DNA of 15,436 nucleotides from Alectoria sarmentosa (GCA_009733775.1 WOGZ01000553.1:1-15436); one strand, 5' to 3'. Shown: positions 1-10,798, counted from the first letter of the stretch. Numbers and translations are program-made. The notes: generated by a model not told the origin, from the sequence alone.

Positions 1-1250
1 TATTTTATTTTTATAATATATAATATTTTATAACTTTTATTCGTTTATATTAAAAGATTAATTTTTATTTTTATTTTAATATTTTGATAAATGTTAAATA
101 TTAAAATAATAATTATAAATTTAACATTTAAATTAATAAAGACTTTTTAATAACTTCAAATTAAATTTAAATTTAACTATTAATTAAATTTAAAAAAATG
201 AAAAAATGAAAAAATATTTATATTTTAATAAAAATAAAAATTAATTAATTAATTTTTAATAAAATTCGTTTATATAAATAACATTAAATGAAAAAAGTTT
301 AATTAAATTATAAAATTAAAATTGAGATTTAAATAATAGAAATTTTGAAATTTTATTTAATAAAATCATAGAAAAATGAAAGAAAAATAACAAAAAAATT
401 TAAATTTAAATCTTTTTTTTAAATATAATTAATATATAATTGAATAATTATATATAATAAAAACTTTTTTAATTATATTTCAATAAACTAATTGAATTTA
501 AAATTTAATTATTATAAATAAGTTGTTAATTTATTATTATTAATATTATATATTTAAATATATTAAAAACTATTTTATTACTTATTTTTATTATAAAGAA
601 ATTGTATTTCGAATAATTTAATGAAATATAATAATGTAATTTATAATAAATAATTTCGCTTCGAGATAAACGAATTCGTAATAGCTTTAATCATTAATAT
701 AAATTTTTATATTTTCATAAATCTTAATTATTTCAAATTGTTAATTAATTATTTAAAAAATATTAATTTTTATATAAAAATGTTAAATAATAAAGAGAAA
801 TAAAATCGAGAATATAATAATTATAATTAATAATTAATATATTAATAATATTTTAATTAAAGTTTTAAATAATTAAATTAATATCTTATAATTTTAAATT
901 ATAAATTTTAAATTTTTTATTCAATTTTGTTTATATTTTAAATAACTTTTTAATTTTATTAAAAAGATATTAAATATATTAATTTTAATCTTAAAATTAA
1001 TCAAGTTATTTAACTTTAAAAAATATAATTTAATTTAATTTATTATATTATTATTATTAATATTAATATATATATATATAATATAAATAAAATTTGAAAT
1101 TTGAAAATTATAAATTATATAAAAAAAAATTGTTTTAATTTATTTTAATTTATTTTTAATATTTAATATTTAATATTAAATAAAAAAAAATTTAAAATAT
1201 ATATTAATAAAAAGAAATTAAAATAATAATAATATATTTATATTAATAAA
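1..1250. other. AT-only intergenic tract, no gene seen
   Basis: This stretch is almost entirely A and T, with only about eight CpG sites, several of them clustered near 609-680. It contains short homopolymers, a TA microsatellite near 1066-1080 and many TAAT/ATTA words. Stops are dense in all frames and I see no RNA gene, promoter or mobile-element end. Its lack of CpG sets it apart from the block that starts near 1251. It may be older, more completely decayed repeat DNA or AT-rich spacer; the sequence does not decide between these. Confidence 0.7.
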
Positions 1251-2192
1251 AAACGAATTAAAAAACGTTTAAAAAACGTAAATAAATAATAAAGAAACGC
1301 GAAGAATATAACGATAACGAAAATAATAATATTAATAATAACGTCGAAAATAAACATCGCGAAAGACTCGACACGAAACGAGAATAAAGATAAGTAAAAA
1401 ATCGAATTATAAATAAATCAAATAAAGATAATTTAAAGAAAACGTTTATTAACGCGTCGAATATAAAAAATAAAAGAGATTACGATTTTTAAAATTATCG
1501 AAAACACGTTTTTTGAAAATTTTAACGCGTTTATATAAAATATTTTACGAAATAACATTAATTAAGCGAAAATATATATTTAAGAAATTGAAAAATTGTA
1601 AATAATAAAACGAGAAAAAAGATCGTAAGCGAATTGATTAAGATTATTTATAAATTCAAAAAATAATTTCTTTATTAATAAATGAAATTAAAAAACTCGT
1701 TTACGCGATTTTTTTAAAATGTATTTATTTTATCGAATTTCATTTATTTAATAAACATTATATTAATAAATATAAAACGAATAAAATAAATTTTAATATA
1801 ATTAAAAAAAATTTAAAAAAGAATTTAATGCGAGAATAATCGAAGATAAATTAATAACGACGTTGAAAAATCGTTAATACGCGTATATAAAATAAGTTTT
1901 AATTATAAATAAATTGTAAAGCGATGATACTTTTTATAAATATTATGATAAAAACGAATTTTATTTACAAAAAAACGTTACGTAAACTAAATACGTATAT
2001 AAATTAATAACGATAATATAAAAACCGTTTTCGATTATAATATATAAAACGCGTATCGAGATTTTCGATATAAGTAATTAAATAATAACGAAAGAAAAGT
2101 TCGAAGCGAATAATAATAATTATTATTCGAAATTAAAAATATTTGAAATGAGTTAAATGTTTAACGTAAAAGAACGTACGACTTAAAATTAA

Positions 2193-2212
2193 ATATATAT
2201 ATATATATATAT
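2193..2212. repeat. (AT)10 microsatellite
   Basis: Ten uninterrupted AT dinucleotides, followed by GTATATTA. It lies inside the decayed flank left of the LTR element. No function is suggested. Confidence 0.9.
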
Positions 2213-2341
2213 GTATATTAATAATTAACGTAATTATTTCGAAAATAACGAATTAATTAATTTAAAAATATTTAATAAAGAAAATTAAATAAAAAAAAAT
2301 TTAACGATTTAATTAAATAGTTACGTTAATATAATATTATA

Positions 2342-2355
2342 ATTATTTAAAAATA
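2342..2355 (+). repeat. Left copy of the direct repeat flanking the LTR element
   Basis: The 14 bases ATTATTTAAAAATA end exactly where the 5' LTR begins. The bases directly after the 3' LTR (9861-9874) are ATTATATAAAAATA, identical at 13 of 14 positions. The position on both outer edges suggests a target-site duplication. However, LTR retrotransposons normally duplicate 4-6 bp and the sequence is low in complexity, so chance remains possible. Confidence 0.45.
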
Positions 2356-2546
2356 TGATTATATAACGTAATTGTAATAACAATATAAAAATATGATCGT
2401 GATATATGATAAACTTTATTTTTTTTATTTAAAAATCTAACTATTTATATGCTAAATTAAAAATTTTATCGAAATACTTTTTTAATAAATAAATTTCTTT
2501 AATAAAGCAAATATTTTATCAAATTTATATATTTATTATAATAACA
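2356..2546 (+). repeat. 5' LTR of the retrotransposon
   Basis: This 191-bp copy aligns over its whole length with 9672-9860. Shared landmarks are AAAAATATGATCGT, TATTTAAAAATCTAA and TTTTATCGAAATACTTTTTT. It ends in ATAATAACA (2538-2546), the inverted complement of the first nine bases of the other LTR. Its own start, TGATTATATAACG, is less well preserved and has about three extra bases compared with the 3' copy. A LTR normally holds the promoter and the poly(A) signal; I cannot place either in this AT-rich sequence. Confidence 0.85.
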
Positions 2547-2656
2547 TTTTATAAATAAACAAAATGCAAAGCGATCTCGCTATAAAAATATATTAAATTA
2601 ATTTCTATCGATAATTTTTACGTTTTTTCGTAAAATTATTTTTTGAAAAATCGATA

Positions 2657-2680
2657 ACGTCGTAATATTAACGACGTCGT
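2657..2680. repeat. CpG-rich inverted repeat
   Basis: ACGTCGT at 2657-2663 is followed seven bases later by its reverse complement ACGACGT at 2671-2677. The second arm runs into the 10-bp perfect palindrome ACGACGTCGT (2671-2680). Four CpG sites survive in 24 bases. It could form a small hairpin, but it may simply be a by-product of CpG retention in RIP-mutated DNA. Confidence 0.55.
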
Positions 2681-4524
2681 ATTATTAACGATATTTGAAA
2701 CATTCGAAACAAAAATCGAAATCGTGATTTAACGTTTTTCAAAAATAATATTTAAAATAAAAGTCGATAATATTATGCGATTTCGTTATTAAAACAATGT
2801 TAAAATATCGATTTTCTTTTAAAAGAAATATTTAATATCGTCTTTTTATTAATCTTTATTAATAATTCTTCGATTTTTTCGCAATGTTATCGTTTTGTTA
2901 ATAACGTTCGAAATCGTATTTGAGAACTTTTTTAAAAGAGTTGAAAAACTTTTTAAAATAAAAATCGAATTTCTTATCGAAATTTGCATTTTTATTATAA
3001 TTTAAATTAATTACGATATTTTAAAACGCGATAAACGAATAAAAGATAATTTTTATATTTATTTTTTGAAAATTTTCGAGACGAATGTCGAAAGTTTTTG
3101 AAGTGAGACGTGTATATATTTCATTTTTTTATTATAATCTTTAACAAGTTTTTCGACATCGTCGAATTCTTTAATATTATATTATTTATTAAATTTAAAT
3201 TCGTAATCTTTTTATCGCATAAGATATTCGATAACGAGTTTATTTTTTACGTATTATTCTTTTATTAAAAATCGTTTAATTTCGTAATTTTTAATCTTAT
3301 TTTCATTAATAAATATAAAAAAAATATGTTGAAAATGAGAATATTGAAACAAATCTTTTTATAAATTTAAACACGATTTAAATTAACATATATCGAAAAT
3401 CGAATATATTTATCAATTTTTCGAAATAATAGATTTATATATTAATTTTTTAATTTTTTAATAATTTTAAAAGATTCGATATATTATTATATAAGTTTTT
3501 TTATAACGTTTAAAATAAATAAAATTTTATAATTTTTATAAAAATATAATAAAGCTTAATTATTAATTTTAAAAAATATAAAATAATATCGACGATTATA
3601 ATAAAACTTATTTAATATTTAAATAAAATTTATTACGTTTTTTATAATAACGCGAACTTTTATATAATTTATTTTAAAAAAAAATTTAAAAGATTTAATA
3701 ACTTATTTAACGTAAATTCGTAAATAATTTAATTGAAAATAACGTTATTCGAGGTTAATAAATCGTTTGAAATAATTTAAATTTGAGATAAAATCTTAAA
3801 TTATATAAACGACTTTTCGAGTGTATATATAAAATATTATAACGCGATTTTCGTAATTTAATTAATACGTTCGTTAATTTTATTCGTTTGAAAATGATAA
3901 TTTATTAAATAAAATAATTTTCTTTCGAAAAGTTTAAAAAACGAGGTTTATAATTTCGATAAAAACTTTAAATTTTCATTATTAATTATTATTTTCAAAA
4001 TATTTTAATTAACGATATTAAAAGATTCGAATAATGTTTTAATTTAATTAATTATTAATTAAATAAATTTATCGAATATAAATTAAATGATTTTAATAAA
4101 TTTATAAATTTCGAACATTATAACGTCGAAAGATTCGTTAAAATAAAGTAATGTTAATATAAAATTTAACGTTAATATATAAAACAATATAAGCGGCGAA
4201 AAAATAAATTGAAAATATTTATAAAATATATATCGACGAATTTGTAAAATTAAGCATTTTAAATAATAATATATAAAATTTCATAATTATCGAATAAACT
4301 TATACACGTATTAAAAGAAAATAATTATTTTATAATATTTTTAAAAATTAAAATAATCGTTAATGTTATATATTATAATAAAAAGTTTTTTAATAAAATT
4401 CGATAAAATGCAAAAATGTTAATTTTTTCAGATTTTATCGATATAAAAAATTAAATCATTAAATTTAAAAACGATTTTCGAGAATCTTTTCGAAATTTTT
4501 TAAAAATCTTCGATTTTTTTTTTA

Positions 4525-4692
4525 GAAATTTTCGAAGTTAAGAAATTAATTTTTTGAATAAAAACTTTTAAAATCGAGACAATAATTTATTAAAAACGAT
4601 TTTTTTTAAAAACTTTCGAAATTGAGAAATCAACTTTTTGAGCAAAAACTTTTGAGGTCGAGATAATTACTTTTTGAAAATGACTCTTTTTC
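4525..4692 (+). repeat. 84-bp tandem repeat built of 12-codon subrepeats
   Basis: Two full units (4525-4608 and 4609-4692) repeat with a period of 84 bp, exactly 28 codons. Each unit divides into two 36-bp subunits and a 12-bp linker. In the second unit the + strand reads KTFEIEKSTF-stop-A, then KTFEVEIITF-stop-K, then stop-LFF. The stop falls at the same subunit position each time (TGA in three, TAA in one), as expected if a tryptophan codon TGG had been mutated by RIP. A weaker third unit lies just upstream (about 4471-4524). The multiple-of-three period implies an origin in coding sequence, probably gag or pol of the LTR element. The minus strand also reads as a regular repeat, so the coding strand is not certain. 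I recognise no known domain. Confidence 0.7.
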
Positions 4693-7600
4693 GAACGCGG
4701 CGAGAAATATGAGTTCGTTTCGATAATCGAAAGGTCTTTTTTTTAAGTAAAAAATAAAGATGCGACATTCTCGTCGAAAATAACATTATCGTTTAATTAT
4801 TTAATAATGCGTTTTCAATACGCGTTTTTCTAATATTCAAATAAACATTTATTATAAAAATTAAAATTTATTTACATTAACGTAATTATGAAAAAAACGT
4901 TAAAATTATTATATAAAACGTTAAACTCGAAATAATTTAAAGATAAAAATGTAATGTTTAAATTTGTTAATCTTGATAAAATATCGAAAAGTATATATTT
5001 TTTATTCGATTTATATTTGACGTCAAAATTAAATTAATAAAGAAATTAAAAAATGCGAATAAGTTTAATATTTATATGCATAATCGATGAAATTAAAATA
5101 ATGTAATTTTACTTCATAATATCAAAAATTGTCGAAGAATTAATTTATGTTTTTATGAAATGTTTAAAAGATTTTATTATATATTTAATCTTTTTAAATA
5201 TTCATATAAAGTTAATTATTTTTAAATCGATAAATTAATAATTCTTTTTAGCGAACGTTAAAAGTCTTAATAAAAATAAAATCGACTCGTAATTAATATA
5301 ACATAATTATTTATTATCAACGATTTTCTTTTCATTTTTGATATAAAAAACAACGATATCGAAATTTTATTTTTTAAAATCGTTTAAATCAAATTAAAAT
5401 ATTTTATTATTATTAAAATATATAAAGATTAACGACTTTAATAAAAAGTTTTAAAATAATTAAAATGACACGATTTATGTCTCAATAGATTCAAAAAAAC
5501 GTCGCTTTAAAATATATTATTTGCGTTAACGATTTATTATCGAGATTTTTTAAAAAAATAACGTCTTTAATTTTTGCAACGATTGAGAGATTTAAACGTA
5601 AAAATATATATATTAATATAAATACTCGACAAAATTTAAATAATGTTCAAATTTATTAAATGTAATCGAATATTTAAAATCGAAAATTGTTTTCAATTTT
5701 TTTTCGAACGAGATTAAATTAAAAAAATTAATTTTATAATCGAATAAATTAATGTTTAAATATTCGAAATATGCTTTATTTAATGAAATTATAATATTAA
5801 ATTTTCGAAATAATGTGAAAAGTTTTTTAAAATCGTTTAAATGCTTTTTAAAAATAATTGTTTTAATAATAACATCGTCGACGTAAATCTTAATTTTCGC
5901 GTTTTTAAAGCGACGTAAAATTTTATTTATTTAACGTTATATATAAGTTATTAAATTTATATATTTTATAATTCAAATATTAAATGTTTTTTGATTTCGA
6001 TAAAAGATAATCGTTAATATATGTTTATAATTTAAATAAACACATTATTAATAAAAGAATAAAATAACGTTAATCACGACGATATATTAATAATTTACGA
6101 ATAAATTAATAATCTCGCTTTATAATAATAAAACGTACGCATTTCATATTATTAAATTATTTAAATTTTTAATATCGATTATCGATTTGTTTTTGCGTTC
6201 GTTAATAAGAAGCGTTTTTTAAATAACGAAAATTAAATAAATAAACGACGTAACGTTTTTGATAAATTTTAAACGATTTGATAATAAAAATCGTCGAATA
6301 TTTAATTAATAATTTTATGATTTTTAATATCAAATAGATAAATTTTAATTTTGCTATTAATTTTAAATCATTAATTATTTTTAAAAAAAATCTTCATTTT
6401 TTTTTTGAGAAATGTTAACGAAATTATTATTTATTCAAATTTTTAAAAAATTAATAATGAAATTTAATAAAGTTTGAGTTTTCAATTCGTTATTATAAAT
6501 TATCACGATATTAAATAATTTAATTTCTTATTTAATTGCGAAAATCGATATAATAAATTTAAGAATTTTATTTTTAAGTTTTCTTTCAAATGAGTTAGAA
6601 AATATAAACGTTTTTTTTACAAATTTTGCGAAGAAATTCGTCGAGCGAGTTATAATAAAATAAAATTTAATTATTTTTTAAAAACAATTTTCATATTTTA
6701 TTTCGAAAACGTTATTAAACTTTAATTTTCTTAATATTTATATTAAAAAATTTCTATTATTTTTAATAAAAACATAAATTATAAAATAATTTATTAAATA
6801 AATAAATTGAATTAAATTTGTTTGCGTAAATGATTCGAATAAAAAATTACGATTATTAAATAAATTAATAAACTTTATTGAAAAAATCACGTCGTTATAA
6901 AACGAATTGAAAATTATTAATTAAATATAAATATTTTTTTAATAAGTTCGTTATATGAGCGAGTCGAGATTTTAATTATAATTTTGTAATTATTTATATA
7001 TATCGTTTTATTAATCGTATTAATAACGATATTTTCAAAATCGATAATATTATTTTTAATCAACATTTTTATTCGAAGATTATCGATAATATATATTTCT
7101 TTTTATAAATAAATAAAAACTTTATTTTTTTATAAATTTATTCTCAAAAAATAAATTTTTATAATTATATATTTATCGATCTTATATTTATTAATTTTTA
7201 TTTTATAAATATATAAAAACGAAATTATTTTGATAATTTTAATATTATTTAATAAATTTTTAAATTATTATTAATTATTTAAAATATTCTCACAATCGAT
7301 ATTTAAATAAACGTTATTATCTTTTTTTTTTCGACGTTAAGCGAACATTAATGTAAACATAATTTTAACTTTAAAATATAAATTTCGTATCGAGATTTTT
7401 GATCGAGGAATCGAATTTGACGATTTTAGAAATTATCGAAAATTTAAAATTATTTAACGTAGAAATCTTCGACGTCTCGTTATTATAAACTTATTTAAAT
7501 TTATTTAAACATTTATTTTATAAATGTTTATAAAGTTTAATTTTAAATAAAAAAGTTTTTTAATAATAACGATAATAAGTTTTAATGTTTATAAAATTTA

Positions 7601-8206
7601 AAAATTAATTTTTGATTGCGTTCGACGAATAATCGAAATTGTTATAATATATTTCATTATTATATTAATCTTCGTCGACGAAATACGAGAATTTCGTTTC
7701 GATATTTTCTTTTCAAAATTCATTTTTATGATAATCGTTAACGTTTTTATTAACGAAAATATAATAAATAATTACTTTAAAACGCGATTACGATTATTAA
7801 ATTTTTTGAGAATTTTGATTTAAAAATCCTTAATCTCTTTTTGAAAATTTCGCCGAAAAATTTATTAAAAAATTCGTTTTCATTTAAAATCGAGAATTCG
7901 AAAATATCGAATCGTATTTATTTAATAAAACGATAATTTATAAAAATTAACGCGTTTTTAACAATATTTAAAATTGATAAATTTAATATTAAAGATTTAA
8001 TTATTAATTATATTAATCGTAATCTTATTACTATTGATTATAATAAGCGTTTAAATTAATTTAATAATAAAAAACGAATAATAAAATTAATAAAACTATC
8101 GATCGTAAAATAATTATTAATTATATTCAAAATCTTATTATTGTCGAAATTAAGATTAATTTTAATTTCTTTTATTATTATTATTAAATCAAAATTATTA
8201 ATTTAA

Positions 8207-8602
8207 TTGCGAAGATTTAAAAACAAAATTTTCGATATCAATATCGACGTTTTTTTCTCCGTCGTATTTATTTACATATATTTATTAACTATATTTAAAA
8301 TCATTAAATTCGATAAAAAAATCTTATAAATTAATGTTATTTTTAAAACGTCGAACATTTTATTTTAATTCAAAATTCAAATTATTATAAATTACGTCGA
8401 TTTGATTTTTTATATCGATAAAGTTTACGTTTTAAACAAATTTGAAAATACGTTAAACGTATTCTCGCGATTTTCGATAATTATTAACGTCACGAAAAGT
8501 GTAACGTTTTTTAAAAAGTAAATTAATAACGACGTAAATAAATGTTTTGAATTTACTTATAAACATTCATTTTCATTTATTAAACTTATTATCGAATTTA
8601 AT
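8207..8602 (+). pseudogene. Candidate reverse transcriptase remnant
   Basis: In this + frame only three stops (8327, 8366, 8519) occur in 132 codons, far fewer than the 13 or so expected for the composition. The region from 8369 to 8602 has one stop in 78 codons. The translated core reads NYVDLIFYIDKVYVLN at 8390-8437. YID at 8411-8419 stands where the catalytic Y-x-D-D of reverse transcriptases would be. The next residue is lysine (AAA), which a single RIP-type transition from an aspartate codon cannot explain, so the identification stays tentative. About 30 codons on is a stretch whose FF-K could derive from the F-L-G that follows the palm in Copia enzymes (GGA to AAA). The distance from YID to the 3' LTR, 1.26 kb, suits a Copia element. 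No function can remain. It could instead be another part of pol. Confidence 0.4.
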
Positions 8603-8768
8603 TAAATGTTTATTATTATCGATAAACTTTATTAACTATTATTTTAAAACGAGATTTTTTAGACAAGTTTAACGATTAATTCGAATAAATTTATTATTTT
8701 TAATGTTTATAATATTATAAACATGTTTTAAAAAAAAGTATACGTCACAAAAATAAGTTTTTTTGAAA

Positions 8769-9140
8769 ATGTGTTTTATAAATAAGATTTTCGAAATTAT
8801 CGATTTATTTTTATATATTAAATTGAAAAATTCGACGTTATTAACTTTTTATCTTAATTATTTTAATTTTATTTTATCGAAATCGTTATTTTTTAGAAAA
8901 ATTAATCGTTTTAAAGTTTTTGCGAAAATAAATTATTACGTATATATTAAATAAATATTATAAAAATAATAATAATAATAATCGCTTATATTTGAAAATC
9001 GTTAAAATTTATTTAATTTTTCGATTTAATTAAATGTAAATAAATCGCTTCGTTAACGAACGTTATTTTTATAAAACTTTCGAAATTTATTAAAAAAATT
9101 AACGTCGTTAATAAAATATTTATTAACGAAATATAAAACG
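8769..9140 (+). pseudogene. Candidate RT C-terminal / RNase H remnant
   Basis: An open stretch runs from 8763 (TTG; first ATG at 8769) to a stop at 8952, and the same frame continues in fragments to about 9140. Some 130 codons after the YID core it reads IIDLFLYIKL, then LLTFYLNY, then ILSKS. This can be laid ungapped beside the Copia-family segment with G-x-L-M-Y, R-P-D-(I/L), the following S-R-(F/Y) and K-R-V-L. The glycine and a proline could have become D and S by single transitions. Further on, TKYKTL at 9126-9143 could derive from the A-E-Y-x-A-L motif near the end of Copia RNase H (GCG to ACG, GAA to AAA). The S-S-T-E part before it does not fit, and the D-x-D-W motif was not found. 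The frame differs from that of the upstream trace, so at least one frameshift lies between them. Confidence 0.35.
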
Positions 9141-9662
9141 TTAATTTTATAAAAGAAAAATTTTAAAATTTTCGCAAGATTTTAATATCGTATTCAAATT
9201 TCTTGAAAATAATACGAAAAATTAATTTATTAAAAATTCAATTAAACGATTAATTTAATTCGATGAATTAAAATTTTATTTTAATATATTCGTTTTTTAT
9301 CGAAAAAATTTCTCGATTAATTTGAAAAAATTCAAAATTAATTATAATTATATAATTTATTAATCGACGAATGTTATTATTAAATAAGTTTTTATAAAAA
9401 TAATTATTTTAAAGAAAATTCAATAATTAAAAATTAAGAATAATAGTTTTTTTGAAAATGAAATTCAATATCGAGAAAAAATTATAAATCGAATTTGAAA
9501 AAAATTATCTTAAAAAATTATCAAAACAGTTAATTATAATATAATGATTTTTCGAATTTAAAATTAAATAAGCACGCAATAAACGTCGTCGACGTTAAAG
9601 TTTATTTAATAAAATAATTTAATAAAAAAGCTTTTAAAATCTTTTAATAGTTAATTAATATC
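9141..9662 (+). other. 3' end of LTR element interior, nothing coding seen
   Basis: About 520 bp between the last coding trace and the purine tract. Stops are frequent in all frames. A Copia polyprotein normally ends shortly after RNase H, so this part fits an untranslated 3' segment. There is no room here for an integrase of normal length, which argues against a Gypsy gene order. Confidence 0.45.
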
Positions 9663-9671
9663 AAAAAAAGA
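9663..9671 (+). promoter_or_regulatory. Polypurine tract of the LTR element
   Basis: AAAAAAAGA lies immediately upstream of the TG that begins the 3' LTR. In LTR retrotransposons the purine tract primes plus-strand DNA synthesis and always sits at this place. RIP would turn internal G into A, which explains why the tract is nearly all A. In such AT-rich DNA an A run alone is weak evidence; the exact position is what supports it. The position left of the right LTR fixes the + orientation. Confidence 0.6.
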
Positions 9672-9695
9672 TGTTATTATTATATTATAATAACA
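9672..9695. repeat. Hairpin at the start of the 3' LTR
   Basis: TGTTATTAT (9672-9680) and ATAATAACA (9687-9695) are perfect inverted complements separated by six bases. The second arm is the same nonamer that closes the 5' LTR. In the 5' LTR the corresponding first arm is changed to TGATTATAT, so the hairpin is not conserved there. Confidence 0.6.
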
Positions 9696-9860
9696 ACATA
9701 AAAATATGATCGTAATATATAATAAACTTGATTCTTTTTATTTAAAAATCTAATTATTTATAATATTAAATTAAAGATTTTATCGAAATACTTTTTTAAC
9801 AAATAAATTTCTTTAATAAAATAAATATTTTATTAATTTTATATACTTATCGTGATAGTA
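9672..9860 (+). repeat. 3' LTR of the retrotransposon
   Basis: This 189-bp copy aligns with 2356-2546. It begins TGTTATTAT. Its end, ATAGTA, corresponds to ATAACA of the other copy after one A/G and one C/T change. Comparing the copies over about 170 aligned bases, I count about eighteen transitions, about two transversions and one small indel. Most of the variable sites are CpA in one copy and TpA in the other, or the complement TpG/TpA. This is direct evidence of RIP-type mutation after insertion. Confidence 0.85.
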
Positions 9861-9874
9861 ATTATATAAAAATA
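9861..9874 (+). repeat. Right copy of the direct repeat flanking the LTR element
   Basis: ATTATATAAAAATA directly follows the 3' LTR and matches 2342-2355 at 13 of 14 bases; the one difference is A/T. See the left copy for interpretation. No better 5-bp duplication is visible, since the nearest five bases on each side (AAATA and ATTAT) differ. Confidence 0.45.
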
Positions 9875-10798
9875 AAATCAAATATGCGAAATGCAATTAA
9901 AAATATAATATTCGAAATTATGTGAAATAATCGTCTTGCGAGTTTTAAAAACGTACGCGATTTATTAAAAAAAATATAAGTTATAAAAAAAAGTATTTAA
10001 TAAAAATTAAGAAGATTTATCGATTAAAATAAAAAATTATTTAAAAAATCTTATTTTATAAAATCTTTAAAAACGTCGCTCGACTTATTATTATAAATAT
10101 TATAAAATTTATATTAATTACATTTTAAAAAAAGATATAATCGAAGCTAATAAACGTTTTTAATAATTAAATAAAAAAATCTTATTAATCGCGAATTTGA
10201 ATTTATTTTCAAATTTGCGTTTGAAATCGAATTTAAATTCGAATTAATTTATTTAAAAAATGATACGCAAAATAAAAAAATTTAGAATATTTATAATTAA
10301 AAAATCGAATTAATAAACTTTTATTTTAAGATTTAATATTAAATTAACGAAAATGAAAATAAAATTTATCGATATTAAAACGATATTATCGATAATAACG
10401 TAAATGAAAAAACGATTAAATTGATATAAGAAATTAAAATTAAAATTAACAATTTTAAAATCGACATAAATTGCTTTAATATAATTAAATATAAAAAACA
10501 TTATAATAAATAAAATATTTTTTCAATAATAAAAACATTTATTTTTCGAATTTTATAATATAAAATAAAAAACGAATTAAATATTATAACGATTTTGTTA
10601 ATAAGTAATATAATTTAAAATATAAATATATTAATTATATAATAATTAAGTTGCAACTCGCATATTAAATTATTATATAATTTTAATATTAATCTCTTTT
10701 ATTTAACGCATAAAATAAAAATCGATATTAAAATTTATATTTATATAAATAAATAACTCAATTTCGATGATTAAGAAATTAAATATTCGTTATAAAAC
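9875..10798. other. Decayed repeat DNA right of the LTR element
   Basis: CpG-dotted, A-rich sequence resembling 1251-2355. One + frame near 9930-10230 gives several short coding-like runs separated by stops, with no recognisable motif. An open stretch on the minus strand at 10310-10501 is composed only of AT-rich codons and I do not take it as a gene. No RNA gene or terminal repeat is visible. Confidence 0.5.

Larger units (their letters stand above)
1251..2355. other. Decayed repeat DNA left of the LTR element
   Basis: About 1.1 kb of CpG-dotted, A-rich sequence. The + strand is noticeably richer in A than in T, unlike the T-rich start of the LTR element interior. I followed the + frame from 1394, which is open for 32 codons to a stop at 1490, but after that stops occur at about the rate expected for this composition. 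I therefore call no gene. It shares composition and A bias with the sequence right of 9875, so both may be halves of one older element. Confidence 0.5.
2547..8206 (+). other. Interior of the LTR element, decayed gag-pol region
   Basis: This 5.7-kb stretch should have held the primer binding site, gag, protease and integrase. The bases after the 5' LTR (TTTTATAAATAAAC) do not clearly match the 3' end of any tRNA, so no primer binding site is called. The first kilobase is T-rich on the + strand. All frames contain frequent stops and no frame passes 62 codons. A short coding-like + strand stretch can be followed near 7800-7970, but I recognise no domain. The only structured features are a palindromic cluster at 2657-2680 and the phased tandem repeat at 4525-4692. 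Confidence 0.6.
2356..9860 (+). mobile_element. Decayed LTR retrotransposon, probably Copia type
   Basis: A 7.5-kb element is bounded by two direct repeats of about 190 bp. The LTR ends carry a 9-bp inverted repeat: TGTTATTAT starts the right LTR and ATAATAACA ends the left LTR, giving the canonical TG...CA termini. A short purine tract (9663-9671) lies immediately before the right LTR, which places the coding direction on the + strand. The 7.1-kb interior is long enough for gag-pol but is full of stops in all frames. Two + strand coding traces at 8207-8602 and 8769-9140 have the spacing of a Copia reverse transcriptase/RNase H region close to the 3' LTR. A Gypsy element would normally have its integrase there, and there is little room for one. 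The element is inactive. Its LTR differences are mostly transitions, as expected after RIP. Confidence 0.8.

Noticed and set aside
1394..1850. Coding trace on the + strand of the left flank
   Set aside because: After an initial open run of 32 codons, stops appear at about the rate expected for this base composition.
2193..2212. AT-rich origin or regulatory element
   Set aside because: It is a plain AT dinucleotide microsatellite in DNA that is AT-rich throughout. Nothing adjacent supports a specific role.
8336..8602. Gypsy-type reverse transcriptase with downstream integrase
   Set aside because: Some residues can be matched to Gypsy enzymes. However, only about 1.26 kb separates the YID core from the 3' LTR, too little for RNase H plus integrase, so a Copia layout fits better.
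2351..9865. Ordinary 5-bp target-site duplication of the LTR element
   Set aside because: The five bases next to the LTRs are AAATA on the left and ATTAT on the right. They do not match and transitions cannot explain the difference.
10310..10501. Open frame of 63 codons on the minus strand
   Set aside because: It is made almost only of AT-rich codons (I, F, N, K, Y, V). It has no motif or neighbouring support, and its length is within chance for a window this size.
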